From positions 5,642,001-5,706,000 of the forward strand of contig WOAB01000583.1 in NCBI GenBank assembly GCA_027886185.1: a stretch of 64,000 nt of DNA, in the 5' to 3' direction. Position numbers and translations under genes: made by a program. This document shows, piece by piece, positions 1-10,709 of this stretch; the first letter of the stretch is position 1, and every line of letters starts with the position of its first letter. Origin of the DNA: Rheum nobile (lineage: Eukaryota > Streptophyta > Magnoliopsida > Caryophyllales > Polygonaceae). Under the pieces are notes generated by a model. That model saw only the letters and a list, made by a program, of their open reading frames with translations. It searched no databases and had not been told where the DNA came from.

Positions 1-15
1 GGAGCTCCTAGTCCT

Positions 16-640
16 TTGACGCAGACAACTGCCCAGGACAAGGGGAAAGCCCCAGCTACTTCCGGAGGTCAAGGTCAGCGACTCTACGAGATGCGTGAGG
101 CTGATGGACCAAATGCTCCTACTGCTCAAGGTACTCTATACCTTCATTCTACTTCTGTGTGTATACTTTTTGATTCGGGTTCTACCCATTCATTCATCTC
201 GGAAAGTTGCGTAAGTAAGCTAGGATTAGTATGCAATGAGGCTTGTGAGCCTTTTGTTGTGAATCTTCCCAATGGTGAACATTTGGTTGGAACCAAGCGT
301 CTGTCAGAATTTCCGATTACCATTCAGGGTAAGAAGTTCGAAGCAGATTTGATATGTATAGCCATGACTCCATACGACATTATTCTCGGTATGGATTGGC
401 TGACGCGTCATGGGGCGGTGATCGATTTTAGTTCAAGGACTGTGACAGTTTCATCAGGGGGACAGTTTGTATGCAAGTTCAAGGGTCGTAATGACGCTGA
501 TAACGGCAAGCTCATCAATGCGATGGCTGCGTGTAAGCTACTTCGACAAGGTTGTGTCGGGTACATATGCTATCTGGACAAGCCCAAGAAAGATGAGCCT
601 TCAGTTCTTGATATTTCGGTCATTCGCGAGTTCCGTATGT
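16..640 (+). pseudogene. Gypsy-C gag/protease junction and aspartic protease (fragment)
   Basis: The reading frame opens at the window edge in the linker downstream of the gag zinc knuckle (DKGKAPATSGGQGQRLYEM) and enters a retropepsin domain with catalytic motif FDSGSTHSFIS at about residues 50-60 and the flap/hydrophobic segment DIILGMDWL further on. This protease matures the Gag-Pol polyprotein in the virus-like particle. Near 631-634 a single-base loss shifts the frame; the RT linker continues in the third frame (FPEEIPGLPPSR). The N-terminus lies outside the window. Confidence 0.85.
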
Positions 641-2099
641 CTTTCCGGAGGAGATTCCCGGTTTACCCCCGAGTCGTGACATGGAGTTTACCATCGATCT
701 CGAGCCTGGTACTGCGCCGATCTCTAAGGCACCGTATCGGATGGCTCTAGCGGAGATGCAAGAGTTGAAGAAGCAACTCGAGGACCTTCTTGAGAAAGGA
801 TATATAAGGCCGAGTGCATCGCCTTGGGGCGCTCCGGTTTTGTTCGTCAAGAAGAAGGATGGATCGTTCCGACTTTGTATCGACTATCGAGAGTTGAATA
901 AAGTCACGATCAAGAACAAGTATCCGTTTCCAAGGATTGATGATTTGTTGGATCAACTCCAGGGAGCAAAAGTCTTTTCCAAGATCGATACGAGATCTGG
1001 TTACCATCAGCTCAGGATTCGTGAGGAAGACATTCCGAGGACTGCGTTCCGGACGAGGTATGGCCACTATGAGTTCATAGTCATGCCATTTGGCCTTACT
1101 AATGCTTTGGCGGTCTTCATGGATCTGATGCATCGATGTTTCCACCAATACCTGGATAAGTTCGTGGTGGTCTTCATCGACGATATTTTCATCTATTCCC
1201 CGAGTGAGGAGGCTCACGAGGAATATCTTCGGATCACCTTGTCAGTCCTTAGACAGAATCAGCTATACGCAAAGTTGTCTAAGTGTGGCTTCTGGATCAA
1301 AGAAGTGGCTTTCTTAGGCCATGTGATCAATAAGGATGGGGTTATGGTCGATCCCCAGAAGATTGAAGCGGTAGCCGAATGTAAGCGGCCTCAGAATGTG
1401 AAGGAGGTGCGCAGTTTCTTAGGACTCGCTAGATATTATAGACGGTTCGTGGAGGGATTTTCTAAGATCGCTCTACCTATGACCGGGTTACTCTGCAAAG
1501 TCCACAAGAAGTTTGTCTAGGATGACAAGTGCGAGGCCAGTTTTCAGAAACTGAAGGAGTGTCTGACCTCCGCACCAGTATTGGCACTACCGGAAGGAAC
1601 TGATGGGTATATGGTCTATAGTGATGCTTCAAAGAATGGGTTAGGGTGCGTACTGATGCAGAAAGGAAAAGTTATTACGTACGCATCTCGACAATTGAAA
1701 ACCTATGAGGCAAACTATCTAACGCATGATCTGGAGTTAGCAGCTGTTGTATTTGCGTTGAAGATTTGGAGGCACTATCTCTATGGTGTGAGGTGCCAAG
1801 TCTTCACCCATCACAAGAGTCTTAAGTACGTGTTCACTCAGAAGGAGTTGAATATGAGACAACGTCGCTGGTTGGAGCAACTCAAAGACTACGACATCGA
1901 GTTGCTGTATCATTCGGGCAAGGCTAATGTAGTAGCCGATGCATTGAGCCGGAAGACGCCGCATGAGACTGTAGTGGCTCTACTCACTACTCAGACCAAG
2001 CTGAACCAAGGGTTGTGCGAGATTGAAGTCTTGTATGATCAGCGTCGAGGATACCTGAGTATGCTAAGCAGTGAAGTGATGGACGGGAAAGCAAGTTGA
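633..2099 (+). pseudogene. Gypsy-C reverse transcriptase and RNase H (broken)
   Basis: In the frame downstream of the shift near 633 the RT palm and fingers are intact: KKKDGSFRLCIDYRELN, FSKIDTRSGYHQLRI, and active site VVFIDDIFIYS at about 1170-1195. A TAG at 1518-1520 interrupts KFV-DDKCEASF; a tryptophan is usual there, so this looks like TGG to TAG. RNase H follows in the same frame (VYSDASKNGLGCVL, DLELAAVVFALKIW). The third catalytic aspartate, normally in TDHKSL, is histidine here (THHKSL, codon 1809-1811). The frame ends at TGA 2097-2099 beside a small local duplication. The enzyme would be inactive. Confidence 0.88.
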
Positions 2100-2147
2100 C
2101 GACGTGGTCTTGGTAAAGCTAAGCAGTGAAGTGATGGATGGGAAAGC
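2061..2147 (+). repeat. Local direct duplication at the RNase H/integrase junction
   Basis: A stretch of about 30 bp reading GCTAAGCAGTGAAGTGATGG occurs at about 2062-2091 and again at about 2118-2147 with one mismatch nearby. The 57-bp offset keeps the frame by itself, but the region also contains the stop at 2097. It looks like a small slippage duplication that arose after the element became inactive. Confidence 0.7.
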
Positions 2148-2229
2148 TCCCGGATTCGTGATTTAGGAGGATGGATCACTTTGGTTTTAGGATCGGATTT
2201 GTGTGCCTGACGTTGATGGTCTTCGCCAG

Positions 2230-2559
2230 TTGGTGATGAAGGAGGCCCATTCGCCAACTTAGTCTGTACATCCAGGCTCTAGCAAGATGTACAAGGACCT
2301 CAGGAAGAAATTCTGGTGGCCCAACATGAAGTGGGATGTAGCGGAATTTGTGGCGAAATGCTTGACTTGTCAGAAAGTCAAGATAGAACACCGTAGACCA
2401 GGTGGTGAATTGCTACCTCTTCCAGTGCCAGAGTGGAAATGGGAGGATATCGCTATGGATTTCGTCACAGGGTTGCCAAAGACTCAGAGTCAAAAGGATG
2501 CGATATGGGTAATCATTGACAAGCTCACGAAGAGTGCTCACTTCGTGACTTTGGTTTAA
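2230..2559 (+). pseudogene. Gypsy-C integrase N-terminal half (truncated)
   Basis: Frame 1 shows the HHCC zinc-binding domain: EAH, an in-frame TAG near 2260, VHPG, then KCLTCQKVK. The start of the catalytic core follows, with first aspartate in AMDFVTGLP and then IIDKLTKSAHFV. The frame ends at 2557-2559 where the sequence switches to LTR tail. The second catalytic Asp and the Glu, the GPY/F region and any chromodomain are missing. The zinc domain would bind LTR ends in a working integrase. Confidence 0.85.
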
Positions 2560-2694
2560 ATAAAGATTATGATATCTCATATTATCAGTGTGTTTTTATG
2601 TTTTGAATGAATGGTTAAGCCTTGGGTGGCTTCGGATGTGAAATCTGAGGTCACTGGCGGTAATACTTTCAAGAAAATATTTGGGGGTGTTACA
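2560..2694 (+). repeat. Gypsy-C 3' LTR tail
   Basis: The sequence AAGCCTTGGGTGGC ... GAGGTCACTGGCGGTAATAC ... TTTGGGGGTGTTACA matches the last ~130 bp of the Gypsy-B LTR ending at 50994 and, more loosely, of the Gypsy-A LTRs ending at 12663 and 25311. Only this LTR end is left. It shows that Gypsy-C belongs to the same LTR superfamily as A and B. Confidence 0.8.
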
Positions 2695-2991
2695 GATAGG
2701 AACTCTTACCTAGAAGAACGTGTGAAAACTCTAGAGAGTGGGCTGAGTGAAAGTCAATCATGGTACAAAGGTCAACCTGCCCATAAGATGTATCTCATCC
2801 AATCCCAGGGAAATTTGCCTAGTACACTTGACCCAGTTAGAGCCAAGAAACGTATAATGCCCGTCCCAAACCGTAAGTACACCTTGGGGGACTATTATAA
2901 GATTTGCTGGCATTGTGGGAACAACGGCCATGTTGTGAGAAACTGTGCTAAGAAACAAAAGTTCACTGAAGAGCACTCAACGAAGGAATAG
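2695..2991 (+). pseudogene. Copia gag C-terminal part with CCHC zinc knuckle
   Basis: Frame 1 encodes a short coiled-coil-like stretch (YLEERVKTLESGLSESQ) followed by the nucleocapsid knuckle CWHCGNNGHVVRNC at about 2906-2948, which binds RNA during packaging. Upstream codons of this open frame belong to the Gypsy-C LTR and are not gag. The frame stops at TAG 2989-2991. Linker remnants toward the protease (KLVWVAKH near 3095-3118) sit in another frame, so the gag-protease junction is frameshifted. Confidence 0.82.
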
Positions 2992-3129
2992 TCAAAGTAA
3001 CAATGTTGATTTGAATGATTATGATGCATCTTTAGACATGTGCAATACTAAGCCTAGAGAATATTATTTTGTCTCTAAACGACCAGGTAAAGCTAAGCTT
3101 GTCTGGGTCGCTAAACACTAACTCTCTTA

Positions 3130-6100
3130 ATGCAGGATGAAGTGAGGGGGAACAACATGTGGTTCATTGATAGTGCATGCTCATGCCATATGACTGGAAA
3201 TAGAGATCACCTTACCTCACTTCAACAACACTCTGAGGGAACTGTTTCCCTTGGAGATAAACGATGCAAAGAGATAGTGGGAACAGGAGAAGCTACGTTA
3301 AACTCAAACATCAAGATAAAAGAGGTTAGTTTGGTTCATCAACTTGGTTTTAATTTGTTAAGTGTAGCTCAGTTATGTGATCAAGGAGACAACGAGGTTG
3401 TCTTCACGTCCAAAGATTTCTACGTAAGGAATAGAAAAACCAAGGAGATCGTGTTGAAGGGTGTCTGATTCAATGATGTGTACACTATTGACACAACATT
3501 CAAGCCTTCAAGGGAACTGTGCTTTGCATCCCTAGCTGAAGAGACGAAATTGTGGCACATAAGGCTTGGACATGCTAATCTTCAACTCATCCACAAACTC
3601 CACAAGAAGGAACTGGTTCGAGGTCTTCCAAATGTCAAACATGAGATCCATGGAGTTTGCGAAGCCTGTGTAAGAGGGAAGCAAACGCGTTCCTCTTTCA
3701 AGAGCAAACCTGATGTCACCGCTTTTTGCCCTCTGGAACTGATCCATATGGATCTCTGTGGTCCCATGAGGATAAGAAGTCATGCAGGGAACATGTATAT
3801 GTTTGTTATTGTTGATGATTACTCTAGATTTACATGGACAATTTTTCTTTCTTCCAAGGAATAGGTATTCGAGACATTTGAGTCTTTCATCAAGGGTATG
3901 GAAACTAATTTGGGACAAAAGCTAAGTGCCATTCGGTATGACCATGGAACAGAGTTTAAGAATGCAATGTTCCTTGATTACTGCAGGGAACATGGTATTT
4001 CTCATAACTTCTCGGCTCCTAGGACACCACAGCAAAATGGAGTGGTCGAGAGGAAGAACAGGACATTGGAGGACATGGCTAGAACAATGCTCATAGCAAG
4101 CAACCTTCCTCGAATATTCTAGGCTGAAGCAATCAATACTTCATGCTATATCCTTAATCGTGCCATGCTTAGACCCTTGCTCAATAAAATTGCCTATGAA
4201 CTAATCAGGGACCGCAAGCCCAATGTTTCCCACTTGCATGCTTTTGGTTGCAGGTGTTTCATTCACAACAATTGAAAAGACAAATTGGGGAAGTTTGATC
4301 CAAGAAGTGATGAAGGAATCTTTCTGGGATATGCTATTTCAAGCAAAGCTTACAGAGTCTATAATAAGAGAACCCGAAAGATTGAAGAAAGCATTAATAT
4401 CGTCTTTGATGAACACTCAAAAGCTGCGAGTGATGATTCCAACACACCGTTCCCTGACGATCACTTTCCACGCATGCAATGAGAAGACTCAAATGATGAC
4501 AGTGATGATGGGAATCACCAAGGTAATCCACGTACATGGAACAGTGCCTCCAATGTTGGTGGGAGCACTACTAGTTCTCTCAGAGTTACCACAAACAGTG
4601 GCAATGTTAATACCACTACTACGCCAGCGCCTGATGTTCCCACAACATCCACTACAGTCATTGATGCTAATGTCACTACTGTTCCCAATAGAAATTCTCG
4701 TGGTGATACTCCGGATGCATAACTCGTACAAGATGGCCAAGAGAGTGTTGATGTGGTAACAGTTACTAAGGAAGAAACTATGGATGTTGTTGAAGGAATT
4801 GTCCCTGACGTAGCTACCTCGACTGCTGTTGATGTCCCTCTCTCCTCATCCTCAACTGCGACAACTAATGTTGATCTTCCTCCTATCTATCCGCTTCCTG
4901 TTTCCAAAAGTTCTAGAATTCAAAAGAGTCATCTAGTTGATGCTCTTCTCACACCGTTCGAACAAAGAGGTTCATGTTCCCAACTACACAACTTTTGTGC
5001 TTTCTTTGCCTTTATTTCATTTGTAGAGCCAAAAACTATCAAAGAGGCATTGAAAGAGCCAGATTGGATAGTTGGTATGCAAGAAGAGCTGCATCAATTT
5101 GAGAGGAACAAAGTATGGAAACTTGTTCCCCTTCCCAAGAACAAGCATGCTATTGGCACTCGCTGGGTATTTAGGAACAAGCTTGATGACTTTGGAACTG
5201 TGACAAGGAACAAAGCAAGACTGGTTGCTCAAGGCTACAACCAACAAGAAGGGATAGACTATGATTAGACATATGCTCCAGTAGCTCGCATCGAAGCCAT
5301 TCGACTTCTCATCTCGTATGTTGTCTTTAAAGGATTCACAATGTATCAAATGGATGTCAAAATAGCATTTCTCAATGGGTATCTTCAAGAGGAAGTATAT
5401 GTGAAACAACCCTCGGGCTTTGAAGATGTGGATCGTCCTGACCATGTGTATGCACTGGACAAGGCAATGTATGGGCTTAAGCAAGCTCCCAGAGCTTGGT
5501 ATGACCGGCTGGCACAGTTCCTTCTCTCCAATGGATAAAGACGTGGTGCGATCGACAAGACGATGTTCCTCTTGGAACACAAAGGTGAGATTATCGTAGT
5601 TCAAGTCTATGTTGATGATATTATTTTTGGTTCCACTAACCCTGCCCTTGTAGAAAAGTTCAAAAATCTCATGAGCAGTGAATTTGAGATGAGTATGATA
5701 GGGGAACTTTCCTTTTTCCTCAGATTACAAGTCTCTCAATCTCTTGAGGGAACAAGAGTACATCAACAAAAATACATCAAGGAACTGTTGAAGAAGTATG
5801 GTATGGATAAAGCTAAACCTATTGATACTCCTATTTCTCCTAACACTCGCCTTGATGCAGATTTGAATGGAAAAGATATGGATGCTACAATGTATAGAGG
5901 AATGATAGGGTCATTACTTTATCTAACGGCAAGTAGGCCAGATATTATGTTTAGTGTGTGTCTTTGTGATAGATTTCAGGCAAATCCTAAGGAGTCACAC
6001 CTAACTGATGTCAAACGGATCCTGCGGTACTTGAAAGGGAACGATCATCTATGCCTTTGGTATCCAAGGAATAGTGGGTTTGAACTTGTGGGTTTCACTG

Positions 6101-6552
6101 ATGCTAATTTTGCCGGTCACCTAGTGGATCGCAAAATCACTTCAGGGACGACACAGTTCCTTGGCCCATGTCTTGTCTCTTGGGCATCAAAGAAACAAAA
6201 TTATGTTGCCATTTCCACCGCCGAAGCTGAGTATGTAGCTGTTGTATCTTGTTGTTCCAAGGTGTTGTGGCTCAAACAACAATTGGGGGATTTTGGTATG
6301 TCTCTTGGCACCGTTCCCATTATGTGTGATAATACTAGTGCTATCAACATTTCCAAGAATCCTGTTCATCACTCACGTACTAAGCATATTGATATTCGTC
6401 ACCATTTTCTTCGTGATAATGTTGAGAAAATTTTCATTAGAATGGATCATTGCAGGACAGAAGATCAAGTTGCAGATATCTTCACCAAGGCACTGGATAG
6501 AAAACCCTTTGAGTATTTGAGAATGCTCCTTGGGATGATCTCTCTAAACTGA
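3130..6552 (+). pseudogene. Copia pol: protease, integrase, reverse transcriptase, RNase H; one frame with eight nonsense codons
   Basis: All of pol lies in one frame with no frameshift. Protease: WFIDSACSCHMTG. Integrase: zinc region WHIRLGHANLQLIHKL with CEACVRGKQ, then core IHMDLCGPM, RYDHGTEFKN and GVVERKNRTLEDM supplying D, D and E. RT: KARLVAQGYNQQEGIDYD, KAMYGLKQAPRAWYD and active site YVDD at 5608-5619. RNase H: GFTDANFAGH, AEAEYVAV, RTKHIDIRHHFLRD, closing with ADIFTKALD. In-frame stops sit at 3466, 3862, 4120, 4273, 4480, 4720, 5266 and 5536; some look like CAG or TGG decay, others do not. The product would have copied and integrated element cDNA; it is now dead. Confidence 0.92.
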
Positions 6553-7461
6553 GGAACTCACTATCCACTATTCCCTCCATGATTGGCTAGATTGATCAAA
6601 TTTTAATCAAGGAACAGTGTCTATGTTGCTTCTTAATTGCAAATTTTAGTTTATTATATCTTGCTATGTCCTGTGTGTTACATGATATCATGATTACTTG
6701 CAACTTCTATTCTTGATCATGTGTGCTTCAGGGTTACTTGATAACATCTTCTTTCATGTCCAAAGCAACCAATTTGATTATCTGAACCCTACATTACAAG
6801 CCAAAATGATAATTGGTTGCACTGTTGTGCTAAGCCTAGATCTAGGTAAACGTTCCCTATGAACCTTTCTTTGTTTACCAAATTTTACTAGGTACAATTA
6901 TCTGGATCGTCTTTGTTCCCTACCTCTATTTTTGTTTGGATATATCTTTGAAATTTTGTGTGCACCCCATAAAAATATCCAAACTAGCCTTTCTATCCAC
7001 TCAAGCAACTCAGAATCGTCTTGATGGAGCTTTGCCTGAGGGGAAACTGTGAAAGGAACAATGACTGGGAACAACATGTTGAACGTTGAGATTTGCAGGT
7101 GAACATTGCTCTCTGCGATGCTTGAATTAAATGTTGATTTGATAGCTCTGCAGCGAGGAACAGTAAGTTTGCGAGAAACGAGAGAAAAAGTGTCGTTACC
7201 TGTAGAGAGAGAAAATATTTGATTGTCGGTTTGTATGATGTCAATGGCGAGATTTTTGGTAAGCCTATCCTAATTTTCCTTAATTATTTTCTTCCCAAAT
7301 CTCTTCCCTTCTATAAATCCTCATCCTCACCTCAATCCGATTTACCCTACTTTCTCACTTCCTAACTTTCTCTTAATCTCTGCAACTCTCTCTTTGCTCT
7401 TTTCCGTTTTCAACCCTAAACTCCCTCAATCTCTTTGTTCTCCATCTCTTTCATAACCAAA
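6553..7461 (+). other. Copia spacer between pol and the third ORF
   Basis: AT-rich, without a long plus-strand frame. It ends in a pyrimidine-rich stretch (7300-7440, many CTCT runs), which resembles a 5' leader for the downstream ORF. In SIRE-type elements the third ORF is thought to be expressed separately from pol. No clear TATA box or splice acceptor was assigned. Confidence 0.5.
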
Positions 7462-8931
7462 ATGTCTACCCCAACCTCCTCTTCTACCCCCGCCATTGAT
7501 GTATTCGGCTTCACCGAGGAGCAACTGGTTGCGCTCAAGCAATCTATTGAGGCACACCAGGCTGCTAGAACTCCAACTTCCAAGGAAGCCACCTCCATTG
7601 CTGCCGTGGTGGAAATCGCCAAAGAGGCCACCTCCTCTATCGCCGAACTTCAGGAGGAACAACCCCAGGAAATAGATGCGTCCAGGGAACTGGTGGTTGT
7701 CACTGAGAAAGAAGAAGTTAACTCTCCTCCTAAATCAAAAGAAGATGAAAAGGAAGAGGCCATGGCCGAGGTAGAAGGCGAATTAGGGCTTCACCTTCTT
7801 GAAGCTGTTGAGCCCAGTCGCAAGCGAAAGCACACCATCGGCTCTAAGGATGATACGGAGGACCCTGATGTTGAGATTACAGGGGAACAATGAGTGTCCA
7901 CCGGCTTCTCAACTCCGACAAAGTCTGCCACCGGTGAGACCACTCCAGGCCCATTAAAGGAACGTCTGCGGTCGGCGAAGAAATTAGAGGCCAAGAAAAC
8001 TGAGGTGAAGAATATTGAGTCCATAAAGAAAGCAAAGGTGGAGGAACAGTCTGTCGAAGGGAAACAGATCCTTCCCCACCTCCTGATTCCTGAAGGATTC
8101 CTTGTCGACAATGACTTCGACGACGTCTTGGAACGCCTTAAATTTCACGGTTGGGAACATCTCTTCTCAAACCGCGTCATGGTCAATCCTGACCAAGTCC
8201 GTGAGTTCTACCGTTCCTTCCAACTCAACACCTCCTCTACTATGGTGGGAACGGTGTCTGTTAATGAGGAAGATTTGCCGTTCACTGTATTGAAGGTTGC
8301 TCGACTGTTGGGTGTCTCTGCTGAAGGGTTTTGTGAAGTTCCTGGCGAGAAGATCATCGATGCTCAGAAGAAGGCCAAGGAGGCTAGTGCTCAGAGGCTC
8401 TTCAAGTCCACATCTGAAGCCACTCACGTGTCTACACTCACTCTGCCTCAACGAATAGCGCATCATATCATTATGAAAGATGTCGTTCCTAGGCAAGAGA
8501 AGAGGAACACGATCACTGCCACTAATCTGCTATTGCTGGACAAGTTTTGGCACATGGAGAAAATTGACCTTCCAAGGGTCATTCTACAGCACATGGCAAA
8601 TTGCAGTGCCAAGACTCACTCCCTAGCCTACCCACACGTCATCAAGCTTATTCTACAAGCAGAAGGGGCTTACAGAGCAGAAGGGGAAGTTCCCATGGTC
8701 ACCGAGTTGGATATGGTGAATGTGAATAAGATGAGATATCATGGAGATGACAAGGGAACCCTGCCTATGTCCGAGATTATGAAGCGAGAAGCTGGAGAAG
8801 GAACATCAAAAGGCGGCTCTGTGCAAAGCCAGATGTTGGCTGAGCTCCACGAGATCAATAACATTCTGTCGCTGCTTCTTGAACATTTTCTCCAAAAGGA
8901 CAAAGACCAGAAGGAGGATTCTGGGTCTTGA
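7462..8931 (+). pseudogene. SIRE-type third ORF with 'putative plant transposon protein' type domain
   Basis: The likely start is ATG 7462 (MSTPTSSSTP). The frame runs to the TGA at 8929-8931 with a single in-frame TGA at 7891-7893, 489 codons in all. The N-terminal third is acidic and low complexity. After the stop comes a basic Lys-rich stretch, then a globular region (about 8080-8780) with LLIPEGFLVDNDFDDVLE, FHGWEHLFSNRVMVNPDQV and IAHHIIMKDVVPR, which resembles the plant-specific domain in third ORFs of SIRE-like elements. No signal peptide or clear transmembrane helix is seen, so an envelope role is not supported. The function is unknown. Confidence 0.72.
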
Positions 8932-9411
8932 GTGGAACCCTTTCTATCCTAGCCCGTATTTCCTATCTTCTCTTGAATTTCTTATGTTATCTTGTTTCTT
9001 TGCTTGCTCTTTGATCTTTTGTGTTGTTTATCAAGTTGTCTATGATTTTGTGTAATCATTTCCCTGCTTGATTAATTGACTTTATTTTGTCATTATTTTA
9101 TCACAATAGTTCTATTGTTCCCTTGTTTATCTTTTGATCTTTTGATGATGCCAAAAGGGTGAAGTGTGGAAAATTGTGTGATGAACTCAGTAAAGTGAGG
9201 TAACAGCTTTATTGTTCCTAATTCTTTATGAATTTTTGAACGATGCTAGTGCTGAGGGGGAACGATGATGCAACTTGAAGGTATGACTTGCTTTTATTCA
9301 TTTCATATAAAATTTTGCTTAACATTTGATCTTAGAAACATTATGACTTATACCTTTCTGTTTTTTACTCTATGTTATGATTGAACAATTTTAAATGGGT
9401 TTGTCATCACC
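8932..9411 (+). other. Copia 3' untranslated spacer
   Basis: T-rich non-coding sequence between the third ORF and the polypurine tract. Short words such as GGAACA and GGGGAACGATGATG recur, as elsewhere in this element's LTR. No gene is seen. Confidence 0.6.
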
Positions 9412-9425
9412 AAAAAGGGGGAAAT
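9412..9425 (+). promoter_or_regulatory. Copia polypurine tract (plus-strand primer)
   Basis: AAAAAGGGGGAAAT lies directly before TGTTGGAACC, the start of the 3' LTR. A purine run next to the LTR is the RNase H-resistant primer for plus-strand DNA synthesis. Confidence 0.88.
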
Positions 9426-9921
9426 TGTTGGAACCATGATATTCCCTCTGGTTTTGATGATGATAAACACCATTGAGTTTTATGGTTTACATTATTTCTA
9501 TGAGTTTCAGGGATTGTGAAAGATTTAGGGAACAATGGAAAGCATGTGAAAGAAGAGAGAGCAGAGGATTGCTAAGGAACGTGGTGAAAACATGGAACAG
9601 TTACGCGGAAGCAAAATTGAAGAATGAAGCGCGTGTATAATTCATACAAGGAAACTTTCATACATAGAAACAGCATATAAGGAACAATAGAACTCAGGAA
9701 TTGCTAGCTATTACCAGTGAAGGCCGCTACTTATGGAAACCTTGTTTTGAAGATATACTCAAAGAGAGAAGAGCTAGATAGCGTGTCTTAGGAAAGTTTA
9801 CTTATGGAAACCATGTGTTTATGAGCTAAGTTGTTTAGAAGGAAAATAAATCTTAGACCGTTACCATGTATAGAAACCGATAGATGTCTTAGATGTTTGG
9901 TAACAATGTCTTGGCTGCCAC

Positions 9922-9930
9922 TATAAATAG
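9922..9930 (+). promoter_or_regulatory. Candidate TATA box of the copia LTR
   Basis: CTATAAATAG lies about 495 bp into the LTR and is a good match to a plant TATA box. In an LTR it would set the U3/R boundary. The call rests on motif and position only. Confidence 0.55.
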
Positions 9931-10232
9931 ATGAGGATATCTTAGGAAAAGGTATCTCGATCATCACTAAAGAAGCATATTGAAGAGCTATTGCGATTGA
10001 GATCTAAGGTTCAAGGCAAGGTACGAACTAGTGTTGTGAGTACTTGCTTAGAGTCTTTATTGTGTTCTTCTGTTGTTACTAGTTGATTGCACTCAAAGTC
10101 TAGAAACCTAGGAACTATGTGTGAGTAGGTGGAGATAAGACTTGTGAGATTGTACAACTTATTAATAATACAAGTACATGTGTTTGAAATCCTCCTAGGG
10201 TAACACCTAGAGGTAGACGTTTTCTCTTTTCA

Positions 10233-10237
10233 ACTAG
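10233..10237 (+). repeat. Gypsy-A target-site duplication, left copy (ACTAG)
   Basis: ACTAG immediately precedes the 5' LTR and is repeated exactly at 25312-25316 after the 3' LTR. Five base pairs is the usual gypsy integrase stagger. Confidence 0.93.
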
Positions 10238-10490
10238 TGTAATACCCCTCATTTTTAGTAAGGGTATTTGGGTAAATTTCCAACTCTCGTTGGGAAAGCA
10301 AGACGAGTTTGGCAAAAATTCAGAATTTCTGTAACGTGTATGATCTCTGTAAAAATTCCCTAAGCCTTGGAAAATACATTCGACGTATTGTCGAGGCTTA
10401 GAATATTTGTTCGGGTACAAATAAATATAATCCGGGGTGTAAACCCACGCCAAACCTTTTCCCGGGCAAACAGACGCGAAAAGGGCAATT

Positions 10491-10591
10491 CCGCGACCGC
10501 GGAAGCAATTTCGCGACCGCGGAATAATGGGGAACAGAAGGGCTGGGCACATGCATTTTCCGCGACCGCGGTGAATTTTCCACGACCGCGG
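10491..10591 (+). repeat. GC-rich palindromic word cluster 1 in the Gypsy-A 5' LTR
   Basis: CCGCGACCGCGG or one-mismatch forms lie at 10491, 10511, 10560 and 10580, usually framed by TT or AA (TTCCGCGACCGCGGAA). They sit about 110-210 bp upstream of the TATA box. The 3' LTR copy lacks one unit: the stretch between the last two words is deleted near 23030. Confidence 0.88.
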
Positions 10592-10701
10592 AAAAGGCCA
10601 ACATGCCAGCGTCACTTTGTCTGCACAGTCTCGTCGTCCGTGCCGCCGTTGATCGCCTGCTCCTCCGTCGATCTTGTCGGGGCTGGCCTCCTCTCCTTGG
10701 C

Positions 10702-10709
10702 TATATATA
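10702..10709 (+). promoter_or_regulatory. Gypsy-A 5' LTR TATA box
   Basis: TATATATA in GGCTATATATAGTGGC, within a GC-rich setting, conserved in the 3' LTR at 23141-23148. It would direct genomic RNA synthesis. Confidence 0.75.

Larger units (their letters stand above)
1..2694 (+). mobile_element. Gypsy-C: Tekay/Del-like Ty3/gypsy element, 5' part outside window, internally deleted
   Basis: Plus-strand pol fragments run protease, reverse transcriptase, RNase H, integrase, the Ty3/gypsy order. RT wording (KKKDGSFRLCIDYRELN, FIDD active site) fits the Tekay/Del chromovirus lineage. At about 2557 the integrase breaks off and the sequence jumps to the last ~135 bp of an LTR ending TGTTACA at 2694, so the rest of integrase, any chromodomain, the 3' UTR and most of the 3' LTR are deleted. 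Copia gag follows at once, so this element inserted into the copia gag. The predicted 5-bp target duplication is GATAG (2695-2699); its partner lies left of the window. Confidence 0.85.
2695..10237 (+). mobile_element. SIRE/Maximus-like Ty1/copia element, 5' end outside window, 3' LTR split
   Basis: In order: gag end with one CCHC knuckle, protease, integrase, RT, RNase H (Ty1/copia order), then an extra ORF between pol and the 3' LTR, a polypurine tract, and an LTR starting TGTTGGAACC at 9426. The extra 3' ORF and the TGTTGG LTR start are typical of the SIRE/Maximus lineage. The LTR is interrupted at 10237 by Gypsy-A and resumes at 25317-25403. The gag start and 5' LTR should lie left of the window, beyond Gypsy-C. 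Confidence 0.88.
9426..10237 (+). repeat. Copia 3' LTR, first part
   Basis: Starts TGTTGGAACCATGATATTCC after the polypurine tract. A candidate TATA region with a short downstream leader lies at about 9920-9935 (CACTATAAATAG). The LTR continues to CAACTAG at 10231-10237, where Gypsy-A interrupts; ACTAG is the duplicated target. With the distal piece at 25317-25403 the LTR is about 900 bp. Confidence 0.85.
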
